DNA from: Ramlibacter pallidus
Lineage (GTDB): Bacteria > Pseudomonadota > Gammaproteobacteria > Burkholderiales > Burkholderiaceae_C
DNA: 64,000 nt
Direction of reading: 5' to 3'
Assembly: GCF_015070875.1 (NCBI RefSeq)
Contig: NZ_JADDIV010000001.1
Span: 186,001 to 250,000 of the forward strand
The notes beneath the pieces are model-generated. The model did not search any database and was not told the DNA's origin. It saw only the letters and a list, made by a program, of their open reading frames with translations. A program made the translations under genes and the position numbers. Shown here one piece after another: positions 10,979-20,529 of the stretch; the first letter of the stretch is position 1, and each line of letters opens with the position of its first letter.

Positions 10979-12156
10979 CACCGCAGCTTCAGGGTGGAAA
11001 GGCCGACCAGGCACAGCAGCATCGTGATGATCCAGAAGCGGACCACGACCTGCGTCTCCTTCCAGCCGGTCTTCTCGAAGTGGTGGTGCAGCGGCGCCAT
11101 CAGCAGGATGCGCCGGCCTTCGCCGTAGCGGCGCTTGGTGTACTTGAAGTACACCACCTGCGCCATCACGGACAGCGCCTCGACCACGAAGATGCCGCCC
11201 ATGATGGCCAGCACGATCTCCTGGCGCACGATGACGGCGATGGTGCCGAGGGCGCCGCCCAGCGCCAGCGCGCCGACGTCGCCCATGAACACCTGCGCGG
11301 GGTGGGCGTTGAACCACAGGAAGGCCAGTCCGGCGCCCGCCACCGCGGCGCAGAAGATCAGCAGCTCGCCGGAACCGGGGATGTAGGGCAGCAGCAGGTA
11401 CTTCGAATAGAACGCGTTGCCGGTCACGTAGGCGAACACGCCCAGCGCGGAGCCGACCATCACCACCGGCATGATCGCCAGCCCGTCGAGGCCGTCGGTG
11501 AGGTTGACGGCGTTGCTGCTGCCGACGATGACCAGGTAGGTCAGGATCACGAAGCCGAACACGCCCAGCGGGTAGTTGATCTCCTTGACGAAGGGGACCA
11601 GCAGGCCCGCCTTGGGCGGCAGCGTCATGTCGAAGCCGGAGCGCACCCAGTCGTAGAACAGGCCGAGCACGCGCAGGTTGGTGGTCTCGGACACGCTGAA
11701 GGCGAGGTACAGCGCCGCCGCCAGGCCGATCAGCGACTGCCAGAAGTACTTCTCGCGCGAGCGCATCCCTTCCGGGTCCTTGTTGACCACCTTGCGCCAG
11801 TCGTCCACCCAGCCGATCGCGCCGAAGCCCAGCGTGACCACCATCACGACCCAGACGAAGCGGTTGGTCCAGTCGAACCAGAGGATGGTCGAGACCGCGA
11901 TCGACAGCAGGATCAGCACGCCGCCCATGGTGGGCGTGCCGCTCTTCTTCAGGTGGGTCTCCATGGCATAGCCGCGCACCGGCTGGCCGATCTTCAGCGC
12001 CGTCAGCCGGCGGATCACCCAGGGGCCCATGATGATGCCGATCAGCAGCGCCGTCATGGCGGCCATCACGGCGCGGAAGGTCAGGTACTGCACCACGCGC
12101 AGCCAGCCGAACTCCGGCCCGAGGGTCTGCAACCAGGCGGACAGGCTAACGAGCAT
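10978..12156 (-). CDS. mraY: Phospho-MurNAc-pentapeptide transferase MraY
   Basis: MraY moves phospho-MurNAc-pentapeptide onto undecaprenyl phosphate to form lipid I. The 392-residue integral membrane protein has about ten helices and the family motifs [20 protein letters not shown] (with catalytic aspartates) and [13 protein letters not shown] near the C-terminus. The start at 12156 lies within the last bases of murF, an 11-base overlap. Confidence 0.98.
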   Translation of the reverse strand: MLVSLSAWLQTLGPEFGWLRVVQYLTFRAVMAAMTALLIGIIMGPWVIRRLTALKIGQPVRGYAMETHLKKSGTPTMGGVLILLSIAVSTILWFDWTNRFVWVVMVVTLGFGAIGWVDDWRKVVNKDPEGMRSREKYFWQSLIGLAAALYLAFSVSETTNLRVLGLFYDWVRSGFDMTLPPKAGLLVPFVKEINYPLGVFGFVILTYLVIVGSSNAVNLTDGLDGLAIMPVVMVGSALGVFAYVTGNAFYSKYLLLPYIPGSGELLIFCAAVAGAGLAFLWFNAHPAQVFMGDVGALALGGALGTIAVIVRQEIVLAIMGGIFVVEALSVMAQVVYFKYTKRRYGEGRRILLMAPLHHHFEKTGWKETQVVVRFWIITMLLCLVGLSTLKLR

Positions 12157-13534
12157 CCGGCTTCTCCTTTGACTGTTCTTCTTGTGCGCGGGCGGTGATC
12201 GCCTCCACCACGCGTTCCATCTTCATGAAGCGGGATCCCTTGACCAGGACGCTCTGGACCTGGCCGAGCGCCTGGAGCACCGCGGCGTTGAGCGCGGCGA
12301 TGTCGGTGAAATGGCGGCCTTTCATGTCGACGGCCATGTCGCCCAGCGTGAACAGCAGCTCGATGCCGCGCTCGCGGGCGTAGTCGCCGACCTCCGCATG
12401 GAACGCGGGGCCCTGGTCGCCCACTTCACCCATGTCGCCCAGCACCAGCAGGCGCGGGGCCGGCAGCTCGGCGAGGACGTCGATCGCGGCGCGCGCGGAG
12501 TCGGGGTTGGCGTTGTAGGTGTCGTCCACCAGGGTCAGCGTGCGTGCACCAAGCTTCACGCCCAGCGCGCGCGAGCGGCCCTTGACCGGCTCGAAGGCCT
12601 CGAGCCCGCGGGCCACCGCTTGCAGCGGCACGCCGGCGGCCAGCGCGCAGGCGGCGGCGGCCAGCGCGTTGCGCACGTTGTGGCGGCCGGCGATATGGAG
12701 TCGGAACGCCATCGGCCCGGCGGGCGTTTGCGCCCGTACCTGCCAATGTCCCTCTTGCCATTCAGACCCGGCCAGAAAAAGATCGGCGTTCGTGTCGCCG
12801 AAAGTGATGCACCGGCGCCCGCCGGCCAGGCCCGTCCAGAGCGCCGTAAAGGCGTCGCCGGCGGGGAACACCGCGCAACCGTCGGCCGGCAGCGCGGCGT
12901 ACACGCTGCCGTTCTCCTGCGCCACGGCCTCGATGGTCGCCATGAATTCCTGGTGCTCGCGTTGCGCGTTGTTCACCACGGCCACGGTCGGCTCGGCGAT
13001 GTGCGCCAGGTAGCCGATCTCTCCCGGGTGGTTCATGCCCAGCTCGATGACACCGATGCGGTGCGCCGCGCGCAGGCGCAGCAGCGTGAGCGGCAGCCCG
13101 ATGTCGTTGTTCAGGTTGCCCTGCGTCGCCAGGTGCGCATCCGGCTGCCAGGCGCGCAGGATGGACGCGATCATCTGCGTCACGGTGGTCTTGCCGTTGC
13201 TGCCCGTGACCGCGATCAGCGGCAGCGTGTGCTGCCGGCGCCACCAGCGGGCCAGTTGCCCCAGCGCCTGCTTGCCGTCGTCCACCTCGATGCCGGGGAA
13301 CCCCGCGGGCAGCCGGCCGGGTTGCGCGATCGCGGCGACCGCGCCCTGGTCGCGCGCCTGCGCGATGAAATCGTTGGCGTCGAATTTGTCGCCCTTGAGC
13401 GCGACGAACAGGTCGCCCGGCTGCAGCGTGCGGGTGTCGGTGTGCACGCGCTGCACCCGCACGGCGCCGTCGCCCACGAGCTTCCCGCCGACGGCGGCCG
13501 CCGCCCGTTGCAGCTCGAACATGCTGTCGCTCAT
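12146..13534 (-). CDS. murF: UDP-MurNAc-tripeptide--D-Ala-D-Ala ligase MurF
   Basis: MurF attaches the D-Ala-D-Ala dipeptide made by Ddl, completing the pentapeptide precursor. The 462-residue product has the P-loop GSNGKTT (111-117), [10 protein letters not shown] and the ligase motif [10 protein letters not shown]. The start at 13534 (MSDSMFELQ) overlaps the murE stop by ATGA; a second possible start is the internal methionine four codons later. Confidence 0.97.
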   Translation of the reverse strand: MSDSMFELQRAAAAVGGKLVGDGAVRVQRVHTDTRTLQPGDLFVALKGDKFDANDFIAQARDQGAVAAIAQPGRLPAGFPGIEVDDGKQALGQLARWWRRQHTLPLIAVTGSNGKTTVTQMIASILRAWQPDAHLATQGNLNNDIGLPLTLLRLRAAHRIGVIELGMNHPGEIGYLAHIAEPTVAVVNNAQREHQEFMATIEAVAQENGSVYAALPADGCAVFPAGDAFTALWTGLAGGRRCITFGDTNADLFLAGSEWQEGHWQVRAQTPAGPMAFRLHIAGRHNVRNALAAAACALAAGVPLQAVARGLEAFEPVKGRSRALGVKLGARTLTLVDDTYNANPDSARAAIDVLAELPAPRLLVLGDMGEVGDQGPAFHAEVGDYARERGIELLFTLGDMAVDMKGRHFTDIAALNAAVLQALGQVQSVLVKGSRFMKMERVVEAITARAQEEQSKEKPDAR

Positions 13535-15006
13535 GCGGCCCTCGCCTGCAGCGCCGCCTGCGCGTGCGCCTGGTCGGAGAACGGGTGCTTCACGCCCGCG
13601 ACCTCCTGGTAGTCCTCATGGCCCTTGCCGGCGACCAGGATCACGTCGCCGGCGGCGGCATCGCGCACGGTTTCCGCGATCGCACGCGCGCGGTCCACCT
13701 GCACTTCGACGCTGTCGCGGTGCGACAGCCCCAGCAGCACCTGGCTGATGATCGCCTCCGGCTTTTCGCTGCGGGGGTTGTCACTGGTGACGACCACGCG
13801 GTCGGCGTTCTTCTCGGCGACCGCCGCCATCAGCGGGCGCTTGGTGGGGTCGCGGTCGCCCCCGCAGCCGAACACGCACCACAGCTGCCCGCCGCGCTGC
13901 TGCGCCAGCGGGCGAAGCGCCTGCAGGCCCTTCTCCAGCGCGTCCGGCGTGTGGGCATAGTCCACCGCCACCAGCGGCTTGCCGGCTTCGTTCAGGCGCT
14001 CCATGCGGCCCGGCACCGGGAGCAGGCCCGTGCAGGCACGCACGGCGTCGGCCAGCGGCACGCCGAGCGCCCGCATCATGCCGACCACGCCCAGCAGGTT
14101 GGAGACGTTGTACTGCCCGATCAACTGCGTCTGCAGCACATGGCGCTCGCCCGCCTCGGCCACCACGAAGCGCAGCCCGCCGTCGGCATAGCCGATGTCC
14201 TGCGCCTGCAGGCGGGCCGGGCGGCCGCAGGAGTAGGTCCAGATCTCCAGCCGGCCTTGCAGCTTCTGCTCCAGCAGCCCACCCTTCTCGTCGTCCAGGT
14301 TGACGACCGCGGCCTGCAGGCCCGGCCACGAGAACAGCGCTTCCTTGGCAGCCCAGTAGGCCTCCATGCTGCCGTGGTAATCCAGGTGGTCCTGCGTGAA
14401 ATTGGTGAATCCCGCGACGCGGATGCGCGTGCCGTCCATGCGGCGCTCTTCGATGCCGATGGAGGAGGCCTCGATGGCGCAGGCCTTCGCACCCTCCGAG
14501 AGGAAGCGGCGGAAGTGCCGCTGCATCAGCACGGGGTCGGGGGTCGTCAACCCGGTCGCTTCGACGTGCGGCGGCCGGCCGATGCCCAGCGTGCCGACGA
14601 TCCCGCAGGGGATCGACCTCGGCTGCAGGTTGGTCAGCGCCTGGGCCAGCCACCACGCGGTGGAGGTCTTGCCGTTGGTGCCGGTCACGGCCAGGACGTC
14701 GAGCTCGTGCGAGGGCTCGCCGTAGAACAGCGCGCCGATCGGCCCGGTGGCGGCCTTCAGGCCTTCGTAGGCGGCGACGGCATCGCTGTCGAAGCCGTAC
14801 CCTTCGCTGCCTGCGTTCTCCACCAGGCAGGCCTTCGCGCCCTGCTGCAAGGCCGCGGGGACGAACTTGCGGCCGTCGGTCGCCGCGCCCGGCCAGGCGA
14901 TGAAGCCATCCCCCGCGCCCACCTTGCGGCTGTCGCAATGCACTTCGGCCACGCCGCGCTCGCGCAGCCAGCCGGCGGCTTCGGAAGGCGTGCGCAACAC
15001 CCGCAT
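13531..15006 (-). CDS. murE: UDP-MurNAc-L-Ala-D-Glu--meso-DAP ligase MurE
   Basis: MurE adds the third stem residue. The 491-residue product has the P-loop GTNGKTS (109-115), GCGGDRDPTKRP and the DNPR motif (409-412) that marks specificity for meso-diaminopimelate rather than lysine. This fits the dapF gene found at 29991-30878. The start at 15006 (MRVLRTPS) shares one base with the ftsI stop. Confidence 0.97.
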   Translation of the reverse strand: MRVLRTPSEAAGWLRERGVAEVHCDSRKVGAGDGFIAWPGAATDGRKFVPAALQQGAKACLVENAGSEGYGFDSDAVAAYEGLKAATGPIGALFYGEPSHELDVLAVTGTNGKTSTAWWLAQALTNLQPRSIPCGIVGTLGIGRPPHVEATGLTTPDPVLMQRHFRRFLSEGAKACAIEASSIGIEERRMDGTRIRVAGFTNFTQDHLDYHGSMEAYWAAKEALFSWPGLQAAVVNLDDEKGGLLEQKLQGRLEIWTYSCGRPARLQAQDIGYADGGLRFVVAEAGERHVLQTQLIGQYNVSNLLGVVGMMRALGVPLADAVRACTGLLPVPGRMERLNEAGKPLVAVDYAHTPDALEKGLQALRPLAQQRGGQLWCVFGCGGDRDPTKRPLMAAVAEKNADRVVVTSDNPRSEKPEAIISQVLLGLSHRDSVEVQVDRARAIAETVRDAAAGDVILVAGKGHEDYQEVAGVKHPFSDQAHAQAALQARAA

Positions 15007-16745
15007 CAGAACGACTCCTCCACGGCCTGCACCACGATCTGCGGCTTGACGTTCATGTCCGGCTGCACGCCCAGCATGCGCAGCGTCTGCTGCACGGTCG
15101 CACTGAACACGGGGGCCGCGACGTCGCCGCCGTAGTACTTGCCGGCCGTCGGCTCGTCGATCATCACGGCCACGACGATGCGCGGGTTCTCCACCGGCGC
15201 GACGCCGACGAAGAAGCCGCGGTACTTGCGCTCGGCGTAGCCCTTGCCTTCCTGCTTGTGCGCGGTGCCGGTCTTTCCGCCCACCGAGTAGCCCATCGCC
15301 TGCGCCTTCGGGGCGGTGCCGCCGTTCTGCGTGGCCAAGTGCAGCATCTGGCGCACCGCCTGCGCGGTCTGAGGCTGCAGCACCCGCATGCCGGCGGCGG
15401 CGCCCTCTGCCTTGAGCAGCGTCACCGGCACCAGCTCGCCGTCGCGCGCGAACACGCTGTAGGCGCGCGCCAGCTGGAACAGGCTGGTGGACAGGCCGTA
15501 GCCGTAGCTCATGGTGGCCTGCTCGATCGGCCGCCAGGTCTTGGGCGCGCGCAGCTTGCCGCTGACGATGCCCGGGAAGGGCAGCTGCGGCTTCTGCCCG
15601 AGGCCGACCTGCGTGTACAGGTCCCACATCTCGCGCGGCTGCATCTGCATGGCCATCTTGACCGTGCCGACGTTGCTGGATTTCTGGATCACCTCCGCCA
15701 CCGTGAGCACGCCGTGCGGGTGCGCGTCGGTGATCGTCGAGCCCCCGATGGTGATGCGGCCCGGCGCCGTCTGGATCGGGGTGCCCGGCTTGACCATGCC
15801 CTTCTCCAGCGCCAGCGCGGCGATGAAGGGCTTCATCGTCGAGCCGGGCTCGAAGGTGTCGGTGAGTGCCCGGTTGCGCAGCTGCGCACCCGTGAGGTTC
15901 TGCCGCTTGTTCGGCGAGTAGCTCGGGTAGTTGGCCAGCGCCAGCACTTCACCGGTGTGCACGTCCAGCACGACGACGCTGCCGGCCTTGGCCTTGTTCT
16001 CCAGCACCGCATCGCGCAGCTTCTGGTACGCGAAGAACTGCACCTTGCTGTCGATCGACAGCTGCAGGTCGCGACCGTCCGAGGGCGGCACCTGCTCGCC
16101 CACGTCTTCCACGATGCGCCCCATGCGGTCCTTGATGACGCGGCGCGAGCCGGGACGGCCGGCGAGGTCCTTGTTGAAGGCGAGCTCCACGCCCTCCTGG
16201 CCGTGGTCCTCCACGCTGGTGAAGCCCACCACGTGCGCGGCCGCCTCGCCCTCCGGGTACTGGCGGCGGTATTCCTTGCGCTGGTAGATGCCCTTGATGT
16301 CGAGGGACGCGATCTGCCGCGCCGTCGCCTCGTCGACCTGGCGCTTGAGCCAGACGAAGCTGCGCTCGTCCTCTTCCAGCTTCTTCATCAGCTCGGGCAG
16401 CGGCATCTCCAGCAGCTTGGCGAGGTGCGCCAGCTTGGTCTTGTCGTGCTCGACGTCCTCCGGGATCGCCCAGATGCTGGGCACCGGGACGCTCGTGGCC
16501 AGCAGCAGGCCGTTGCGGTCGAAGATGCGCCCGCGGTTGGCCGGCAGGTCCAGCGTGCGGGCGAAGCGCACCTCGCCCTGCTTGCGGTAGAACTCGTTGC
16601 CGAACACCTGCACCCACGCGGCGCGGCCCGCCAGGCCGACGAAGGCCAGCGCGATGCCGGCCACGATCAGCTTGCTGCGCCACACGGGCGTGCGGCTGGC
16701 CAGCAGCGGGCTGGAGGTGTACGCGACGGCCTTGCCCGACCTCAT
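15006..16745 (-). CDS. ftsI: Septal peptidoglycan transpeptidase FtsI (PBP3)
   Basis: FtsI crosslinks septal peptidoglycan as the partner of FtsW. The 579-residue class B penicillin-binding protein has one N-terminal transmembrane anchor (about 25-47) and a pedestal domain beginning near RGRIFDRNG. The transpeptidase domain contains all three active-site motifs: S302-TMK, SSN (356-358) and KTGT (491-494). Its start overlaps the ftsL stop by ATGA. Confidence 0.98.
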   Translation of the reverse strand: MRSGKAVAYTSSPLLASRTPVWRSKLIVAGIALAFVGLAGRAAWVQVFGNEFYRKQGEVRFARTLDLPANRGRIFDRNGLLLATSVPVPSIWAIPEDVEHDKTKLAHLAKLLEMPLPELMKKLEEDERSFVWLKRQVDEATARQIASLDIKGIYQRKEYRRQYPEGEAAAHVVGFTSVEDHGQEGVELAFNKDLAGRPGSRRVIKDRMGRIVEDVGEQVPPSDGRDLQLSIDSKVQFFAYQKLRDAVLENKAKAGSVVVLDVHTGEVLALANYPSYSPNKRQNLTGAQLRNRALTDTFEPGSTMKPFIAALALEKGMVKPGTPIQTAPGRITIGGSTITDAHPHGVLTVAEVIQKSSNVGTVKMAMQMQPREMWDLYTQVGLGQKPQLPFPGIVSGKLRAPKTWRPIEQATMSYGYGLSTSLFQLARAYSVFARDGELVPVTLLKAEGAAAGMRVLQPQTAQAVRQMLHLATQNGGTAPKAQAMGYSVGGKTGTAHKQEGKGYAERKYRGFFVGVAPVENPRIVVAVMIDEPTAGKYYGGDVAAPVFSATVQQTLRMLGVQPDMNVKPQIVVQAVEESF

Positions 16746-17032
16746 GGCGCCACCACCTCGTGGGCCACGCCCTTGAGCGTGACGTACTGCGTGATCGCCG
16801 GCGTGGCCGGGCGCATCTGCAACTGCTCGCGCGCGAGCTTCTCCACCCGCGCGGGCGTCGCCTGCGCGCGCTTTTCCACCTGCAGCCGCTCGTGCTCGAT
16901 CTCGAGCTTGCGGAATTCGTTCTGCGCCCGCTCGATCTCGGCGTACAGCCGGCGCGAGTCGTACTGCACGCGCACGAGGTACAGGGAGCTCGCCATCAGC
17001 GCGAGCAGCAGCAGCAGGTTGATCCGCGTCAT
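16742..17032 (-). CDS. ftsL: Cell division protein FtsL
   Basis: FtsL is a small bitopic division protein that complexes with FtsB and FtsQ and activates FtsWI. The 96-residue product has one transmembrane helix (about residues 4-22) followed by a periplasmic coiled coil with heptad-like spacing (about 28-70, [20 protein letters not shown]). FtsL proteins are poorly conserved, so the identification rests on topology and on its place between rsmH and ftsI. Both ends overlap neighbouring genes by ATGA. Confidence 0.94.
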   Translation of the reverse strand: MTRINLLLLLALMASSLYLVRVQYDSRRLYAEIERAQNEFRKLEIEHERLQVEKRAQATPARVEKLAREQLQMRPATPAITQYVTLKGVAHEVVAP

Positions 17033-17940
17033 GCCGAAGTCCTCTCGGCCACCCGCATCACCGCGCTGCGCGAACGCGGGTTCGCCGCGATCTCCTGCGC
17101 CGTCGGCTTGACCCGCTCGATCGCCTTGAGCTTCATCGGTTTCGGGGGGGCGAACGGCGCGCGGCGGTCCACCTCATCGCGCGAATGCTTCGCGATGAAC
17201 TGCTTCACGATCCGGTCTTCCAGCGAATGGAAGCTGATCACGACCAGGCGGCCTTCGGGATGCAGCACGTGCAGGCTCGCTTCTAGCGCCTCTTGCAGCT
17301 CTTCAAGCTCGGCGTTGATGAAAATCCGAAGAGCCTGAAATGTGCGCGTTGCAGGGTCCTGGCCCGGCTCGCGGGTTTTGACCGCGCCAGCCACGAGCTG
17401 GGCCAGTTCGGCGGTGGTTGCAAGAGGGCCCCGTTCCTGTCGGCGAGCTGCAATCGCCTTTGCAACCTGAAAAGCAAACCGTTCTTCGCCATAGTCACGG
17501 AACACCTCCGTCATCTGCTCGATCGAGGCCGTGGCCAGCCACTGCGCCGCGCTCTCGCCGCGCGTGGGGTCCATGCGCATGTCGAGGGGGCCGTCGTTGC
17601 GGAACGAGAAGCCCCGCGCCGCGTTGTCGATCTGCGGCGAGCTCACGCCCAGGTCCATCAGGACGCCGGAGATGCTGCCGCCCTCCAGCTCGCCCAGCGC
17701 CGCGAAGCCCTGGTGCCGGATGGAAAAACGGATGTCCTCGATCGTGTTCGCCTCGGCCACGGCGTCCGGGTCCTTGTCGAACGCGACCAGCCGGCCCTGC
17801 GGCGCGAGCCGGGAAAGGATGAGGCGCGAGTGACCGCCGCGCCCGAACGTCGCATCGACATAGGTTCCTTCCGGCTTGGTGACGAGGGCAACGACCGCTT
17901 CGTTCAACAAGACGGTGGTGTGTTGCCATGTGCCGTCCAC
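17029..17940 (-). CDS. rsmH: 16S rRNA m4C1402 methyltransferase RsmH (MraW)
   Basis: RsmH methylates N4 of C1402 in the ribosomal P site using S-adenosylmethionine. The 303-residue product has the SAM motif [11 protein letters not shown] near the N-terminus and the conserved [10 protein letters not shown] and [11 protein letters not shown] near the C-terminus. The start must be GTG 17940, because the mraZ stop lies in the same frame nine bases upstream and the next ATG is out of frame. No strong ribosome binding site is visible, which suggests coupling to mraZ. Confidence 0.96.
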   Translation of the reverse strand: MDGTWQHTTVLLNEAVVALVTKPEGTYVDATFGRGGHSRLILSRLAPQGRLVAFDKDPDAVAEANTIEDIRFSIRHQGFAALGELEGGSISGVLMDLGVSSPQIDNAARGFSFRNDGPLDMRMDPTRGESAAQWLATASIEQMTEVFRDYGEERFAFQVAKAIAARRQERGPLATTAELAQLVAGAVKTREPGQDPATRTFQALRIFINAELEELQEALEASLHVLHPEGRLVVISFHSLEDRIVKQFIAKHSRDEVDRRAPFAPPKPMKLKAIERVKPTAQEIAANPRSRSAVMRVAERTSA

Positions 17941-17949
17941 CGCCCGCTT

Positions 17950-18378
17950 TCAGAATGAGAAGTCCTGGAAGGCTTCGGGCATGTCGCCTCGCATGGCCTC
18001 GGCCTCCTTGGCCTCGTAGGTCGCCTTGTCCCAAAGTTCGAAGTGGTTGCCCATGCCCAGCAGCATCGTGTCCTTCTCGATGCCGGCCGCGGCGCGCAGC
18101 TCGGGCGACACCAGCACGCGGCCGGTTCCGTCCAGCTCCACGTCCATGGCGTTGCCCAGGAAGATTCTCTTCCACCACTGCGCGGCCATGGGGAGCTGCG
18201 CGATGCGTTCACGAAACTTTTCCCACTCGGGACGGGGAAAAATCATGAGGCACCCGTGCGGGTGCTTCGTGATGGTCAACTGGTTGGCGGCAGCGGCGGC
18301 CAGGACGTCACGGTGCCGGGTCGGCATGGAGAGCCGCCCCTTGGCATCGAGACTCAGCGACGACGCGCCCTGGAACAC
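17950..18378 (-). CDS. mraZ: Transcriptional regulator MraZ
   Basis: MraZ is a ring-forming AbrB-like DNA-binding protein that represses its own dcw operon. The 142-residue product contains two tandem SpoVT/AbrB-like halves, each with a DxxGR motif (DAKGRLSMP at about 11-19, and [10 protein letters not shown]). It starts with GTG at 18378, giving the family N-terminus [10 protein letters not shown] after the initiator. Four 10-bp repeats 43-83 bases upstream fit its own operator, pointing to autoregulation. Confidence 0.97.
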   Translation of the reverse strand: MFQGASSLSLDAKGRLSMPTRHRDVLAAAAANQLTITKHPHGCLMIFPRPEWEKFRERIAQLPMAAQWWKRIFLGNAMDVELDGTGRVLVSPELRAAAGIEKDTMLLGMGNHFELWDKATYEAKEAEAMRGDMPEAFQDFSF

Positions 18379-18421
18379 CTTTGTCAGCCCTCACTACGGT
18401 GGAAGCGCAGAAGGAGGAGAG

Positions 18422-18461
18422 ATATCCCACTCTCCTCCACTTCATTGCACTTTTTTGCACT
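18422..18461 (-). promoter_or_regulatory. Putative MraZ operator: four 10-bp boxes
   Basis: Read on the minus strand, four units of AGTG(C/G)(A/G)NNNN follow each other with an exact 10-base period, beginning at 18461, 18451, 18441 and 18431. MraZ operators in other bacteria are GTGG-type repeats spaced about one helical turn, upstream of mraZ. The position before the mraZ GTG and the spacing fit that model. The first two boxes carry GTGC rather than GTGG. Confidence 0.7.
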
Positions 18462-18486
18462 GTAGCAGGAAATCGCTGAGGCGCAA
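18459..18486 (-). promoter_or_regulatory. Possible mraZ promoter
   Basis: On the minus strand TTGCGC (18486-18481) and TACAGT (18464-18459) are separated by 16 bases and resemble sigma-70 -35 and -10 elements. The -10-like hexamer overlaps the first MraZ box, so bound MraZ would block it. The match is modest and unconfirmed. Confidence 0.35.
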
Positions 18487-18531
18487 TCCACCCCTGGTAA
18501 TTTTTGGCAATGAAATCAAGCACTTAGAAGC

Positions 18532-18560
18532 GAAATCGGAGGCACGAGGCCTCCGATTTC
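18532..18560 (-). terminator. Hairpin downstream of hslU
   Basis: A 12-bp perfect stem (GAAATCGGAGGC with its complement) closes a 5-base loop. It lies about 50 bases past the hslU stop and before the mraZ promoter region. There is no long T run. An 11-bp direct repeat, CAAGCACTTAG, flanks it at 18517-18527 and 18571-18581. It could end the hslVU transcript. Confidence 0.5.
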
Positions 18561-18612
18561 CCTTCAAAAGCAAGCACTTAGCCAATGCTCTGCATGTAAC
18601 GCCTGAGCCGGA

Positions 18613-19929
18613 TCACAGGATGTAGCGCGAAAGGTCCTCATTCCTGCTGAGTTCCTTCAGACGCACATCGACGTACGCGGCGTCGACGGTGACCGCCTGG
18701 CCCTCCAGCCGCGTGGCCTCGAAGCTCACGTCGTCCAGCAGCCTCTCCATCACGGTGGACAGGCGCCGCGCCCCGATGTTCTCGGTGCGCTCGTTCACGT
18801 CGAAGGCGATCTGCGCCAGCCGGGTGATGCCCTCGGGCGTGAAGCTCAGCTGCACGTTCTCGGTGGCGAGCAGCGCCTGGTACTGCTTCACCAGCGAGGC
18901 ATGCGTGGTCGTGAGGATCGCTTCGAAGTCTTCCACCGACAGCGAGGACAGCTCCACGCGGATCGGGAAGCGGCCCTGCAGCTCCGGGATCAGGTCGCTG
19001 GGCTTGGACAGGTGGAAGGCCCCGCTGGCGATGAAGAGGATGTGGTCCGTCTTCACCGGCCCGTACTTGGTGGTGACGGTCGTGCCCTCCACCAGCGGCA
19101 GCAGGTCGCGCTGCACGCCCTGGCGCGACACGTCGGCGCCGGAGGCGTCGCTGCGCGAGGCCACCTTGTCGATCTCGTCGATGAAGACGATGCCGTTCTG
19201 CTCCGCGTTGGCGATGGCGGCAGCCTTGATCTCGTCCTCGTTCACCATGCCGGCAGCCTCCTCCTCCACCAGCAGCTTCATCGCCTCGGCGATCTTCAGC
19301 TTGCGGGTCTTGCGGCGCACGCCCCCGAGCTGGCTGAACATGCCGCGCAGCTGCTCGGTCATTTCCTCCATGCCGGGCGGGCTCATGATCTCGACCTGCG
19401 GCTTGGCGTCGGCGACGTCGATCTCGATGTCCTTGTCGTCCAGCTCGCCCTGCCGCAGCTTCTTGCGGAACACCTGCCGCGCCGTGCTCTCGCCGGCGGG
19501 TTCGTCGCCGCGGGCGACCGGGATCAACACGTCGAGGATGCGGTCCTCCGCGGCGTCTTCCGCGCGGGCCCGCACCTTGCGCATCTCGGCCACGCGCGTC
19601 TGCTTCACGGCCAGTTCGGCCAGGTCGCGGATGATCGCGTCGACGTCCTTGCCGACGTAGCCCACCTCGGTGAACTTGGTGGCTTCCACCTTGATGAAGG
19701 GCGCGTCCGCCAGCTTGGCCAGCCGCCGCGCGATCTCGGTCTTGCCGACACCGGTCGGCCCGATCATGAGGATGTTCTTGGGCGTGATCTCGTGGCGCAG
19801 CTTCTCGTCGACCTGCTGGCGGCGCCAGCGGTTGCGCAGCGCGATCGCCACGGCGCGCTTGGCGTCCTTCTGGCCGACGATGTGGCGATCGAGTTCCGAC
19901 ACGATCTCCTGGGGCGTCATGGAGCTCAT
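18613..19929 (-). CDS. hslU: ATP-dependent protease ATPase subunit HslU
   Basis: HslU is the AAA+ unfoldase ring that feeds substrates to the HslV peptidase. The 438-residue product has the N-terminal IVGQ box, Walker A GPTGVGKT (57-64), an intermediate domain (about 110-240) and Walker B VFIDEIDK (about 255). The C-terminus SRYIL is the tail that docks into HslV. The start at 19929 overlaps the hslV stop by ATGA; a second methionine three codons later is possible. Confidence 0.98.
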   Translation of the reverse strand: MSSMTPQEIVSELDRHIVGQKDAKRAVAIALRNRWRRQQVDEKLRHEITPKNILMIGPTGVGKTEIARRLAKLADAPFIKVEATKFTEVGYVGKDVDAIIRDLAELAVKQTRVAEMRKVRARAEDAAEDRILDVLIPVARGDEPAGESTARQVFRKKLRQGELDDKDIEIDVADAKPQVEIMSPPGMEEMTEQLRGMFSQLGGVRRKTRKLKIAEAMKLLVEEEAAGMVNEDEIKAAAIANAEQNGIVFIDEIDKVASRSDASGADVSRQGVQRDLLPLVEGTTVTTKYGPVKTDHILFIASGAFHLSKPSDLIPELQGRFPIRVELSSLSVEDFEAILTTTHASLVKQYQALLATENVQLSFTPEGITRLAQIAFDVNERTENIGARRLSTVMERLLDDVSFEATRLEGQAVTVDAAYVDVRLKELSRNEDLSRYIL

Positions 19930-20477
19930 TCGAGCACCTCGATCGTGTGGTTCATGTTCGTGTAGATGCAGAGGGACCCGGCGATCTCCAGCGACTTCTT
20001 GACGATGTCGCGCGCGCCGATCTCCGTGTTGTCCAGGAGCGCCTTGGCCGCCGCCTGCGCATAGCCGCCGCCCGAACCGATCGCGACGATCCCCTGCTCC
20101 GGCTCGAGCACGTCCCCGTTGCCGGTGATGATGAGGGAGGATTCGCGGTCGGCGACGGCGAGCATCGCCTCCAGCCGGCGCAGCACGCGGTCGGTGCGCC
20201 AGTCCTTGGTGAGTTCGATGGCCGCCCGCACCAGGTGGCCCTGGTGCTTTTCGAGCTTACCCTCGAAGCGTTCGAAGAGCGTGAAGGCGTCCGCGGTGGC
20301 GCCGGCGAAACCGGCCAGCACCTTGTCGTGGTAGAGCTTGCGGACCTTGCGGGCGGTGCCCTTGACGACGATGTTGCCGAGGGTGACCTGGCCGTCGCCG
20401 CCGATCGCCACCTGCCAGCGGCCGTCGGCGCCCTGCCGCCGCACGCTGACGATGGTCGTGCCGTGAAACTGTTCCAT
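19926..20477 (-). CDS. hslV: ATP-dependent protease peptidase subunit HslV
   Basis: HslV is the proteasome-like threonine peptidase of the HslVU complex. The 183-residue product begins [14 protein letters not shown], so the catalytic threonine would be T7 after removal of a six-residue propeptide. The conserved [10 protein letters not shown] and [12 protein letters not shown] motifs follow. A small hairpin (20484-20499, CGCACC/GGTGCG) sits directly upstream of the GGAG ribosome binding site. The next gene upstream on the strand ends 52 bases away. Confidence 0.98.
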   Translation of the reverse strand: MEQFHGTTIVSVRRQGADGRWQVAIGGDGQVTLGNIVVKGTARKVRKLYHDKVLAGFAGATADAFTLFERFEGKLEKHQGHLVRAAIELTKDWRTDRVLRRLEAMLAVADRESSLIITGNGDVLEPEQGIVAIGSGGGYAQAAAKALLDNTEIGARDIVKKSLEIAGSLCIYTNMNHTIEVLE

Positions 20478-20529
20478 AGGCTCCGCACCTTGGGGTGCGC
20501 CTCGCGAAATGCAAGGCGGGAGCGGAACT

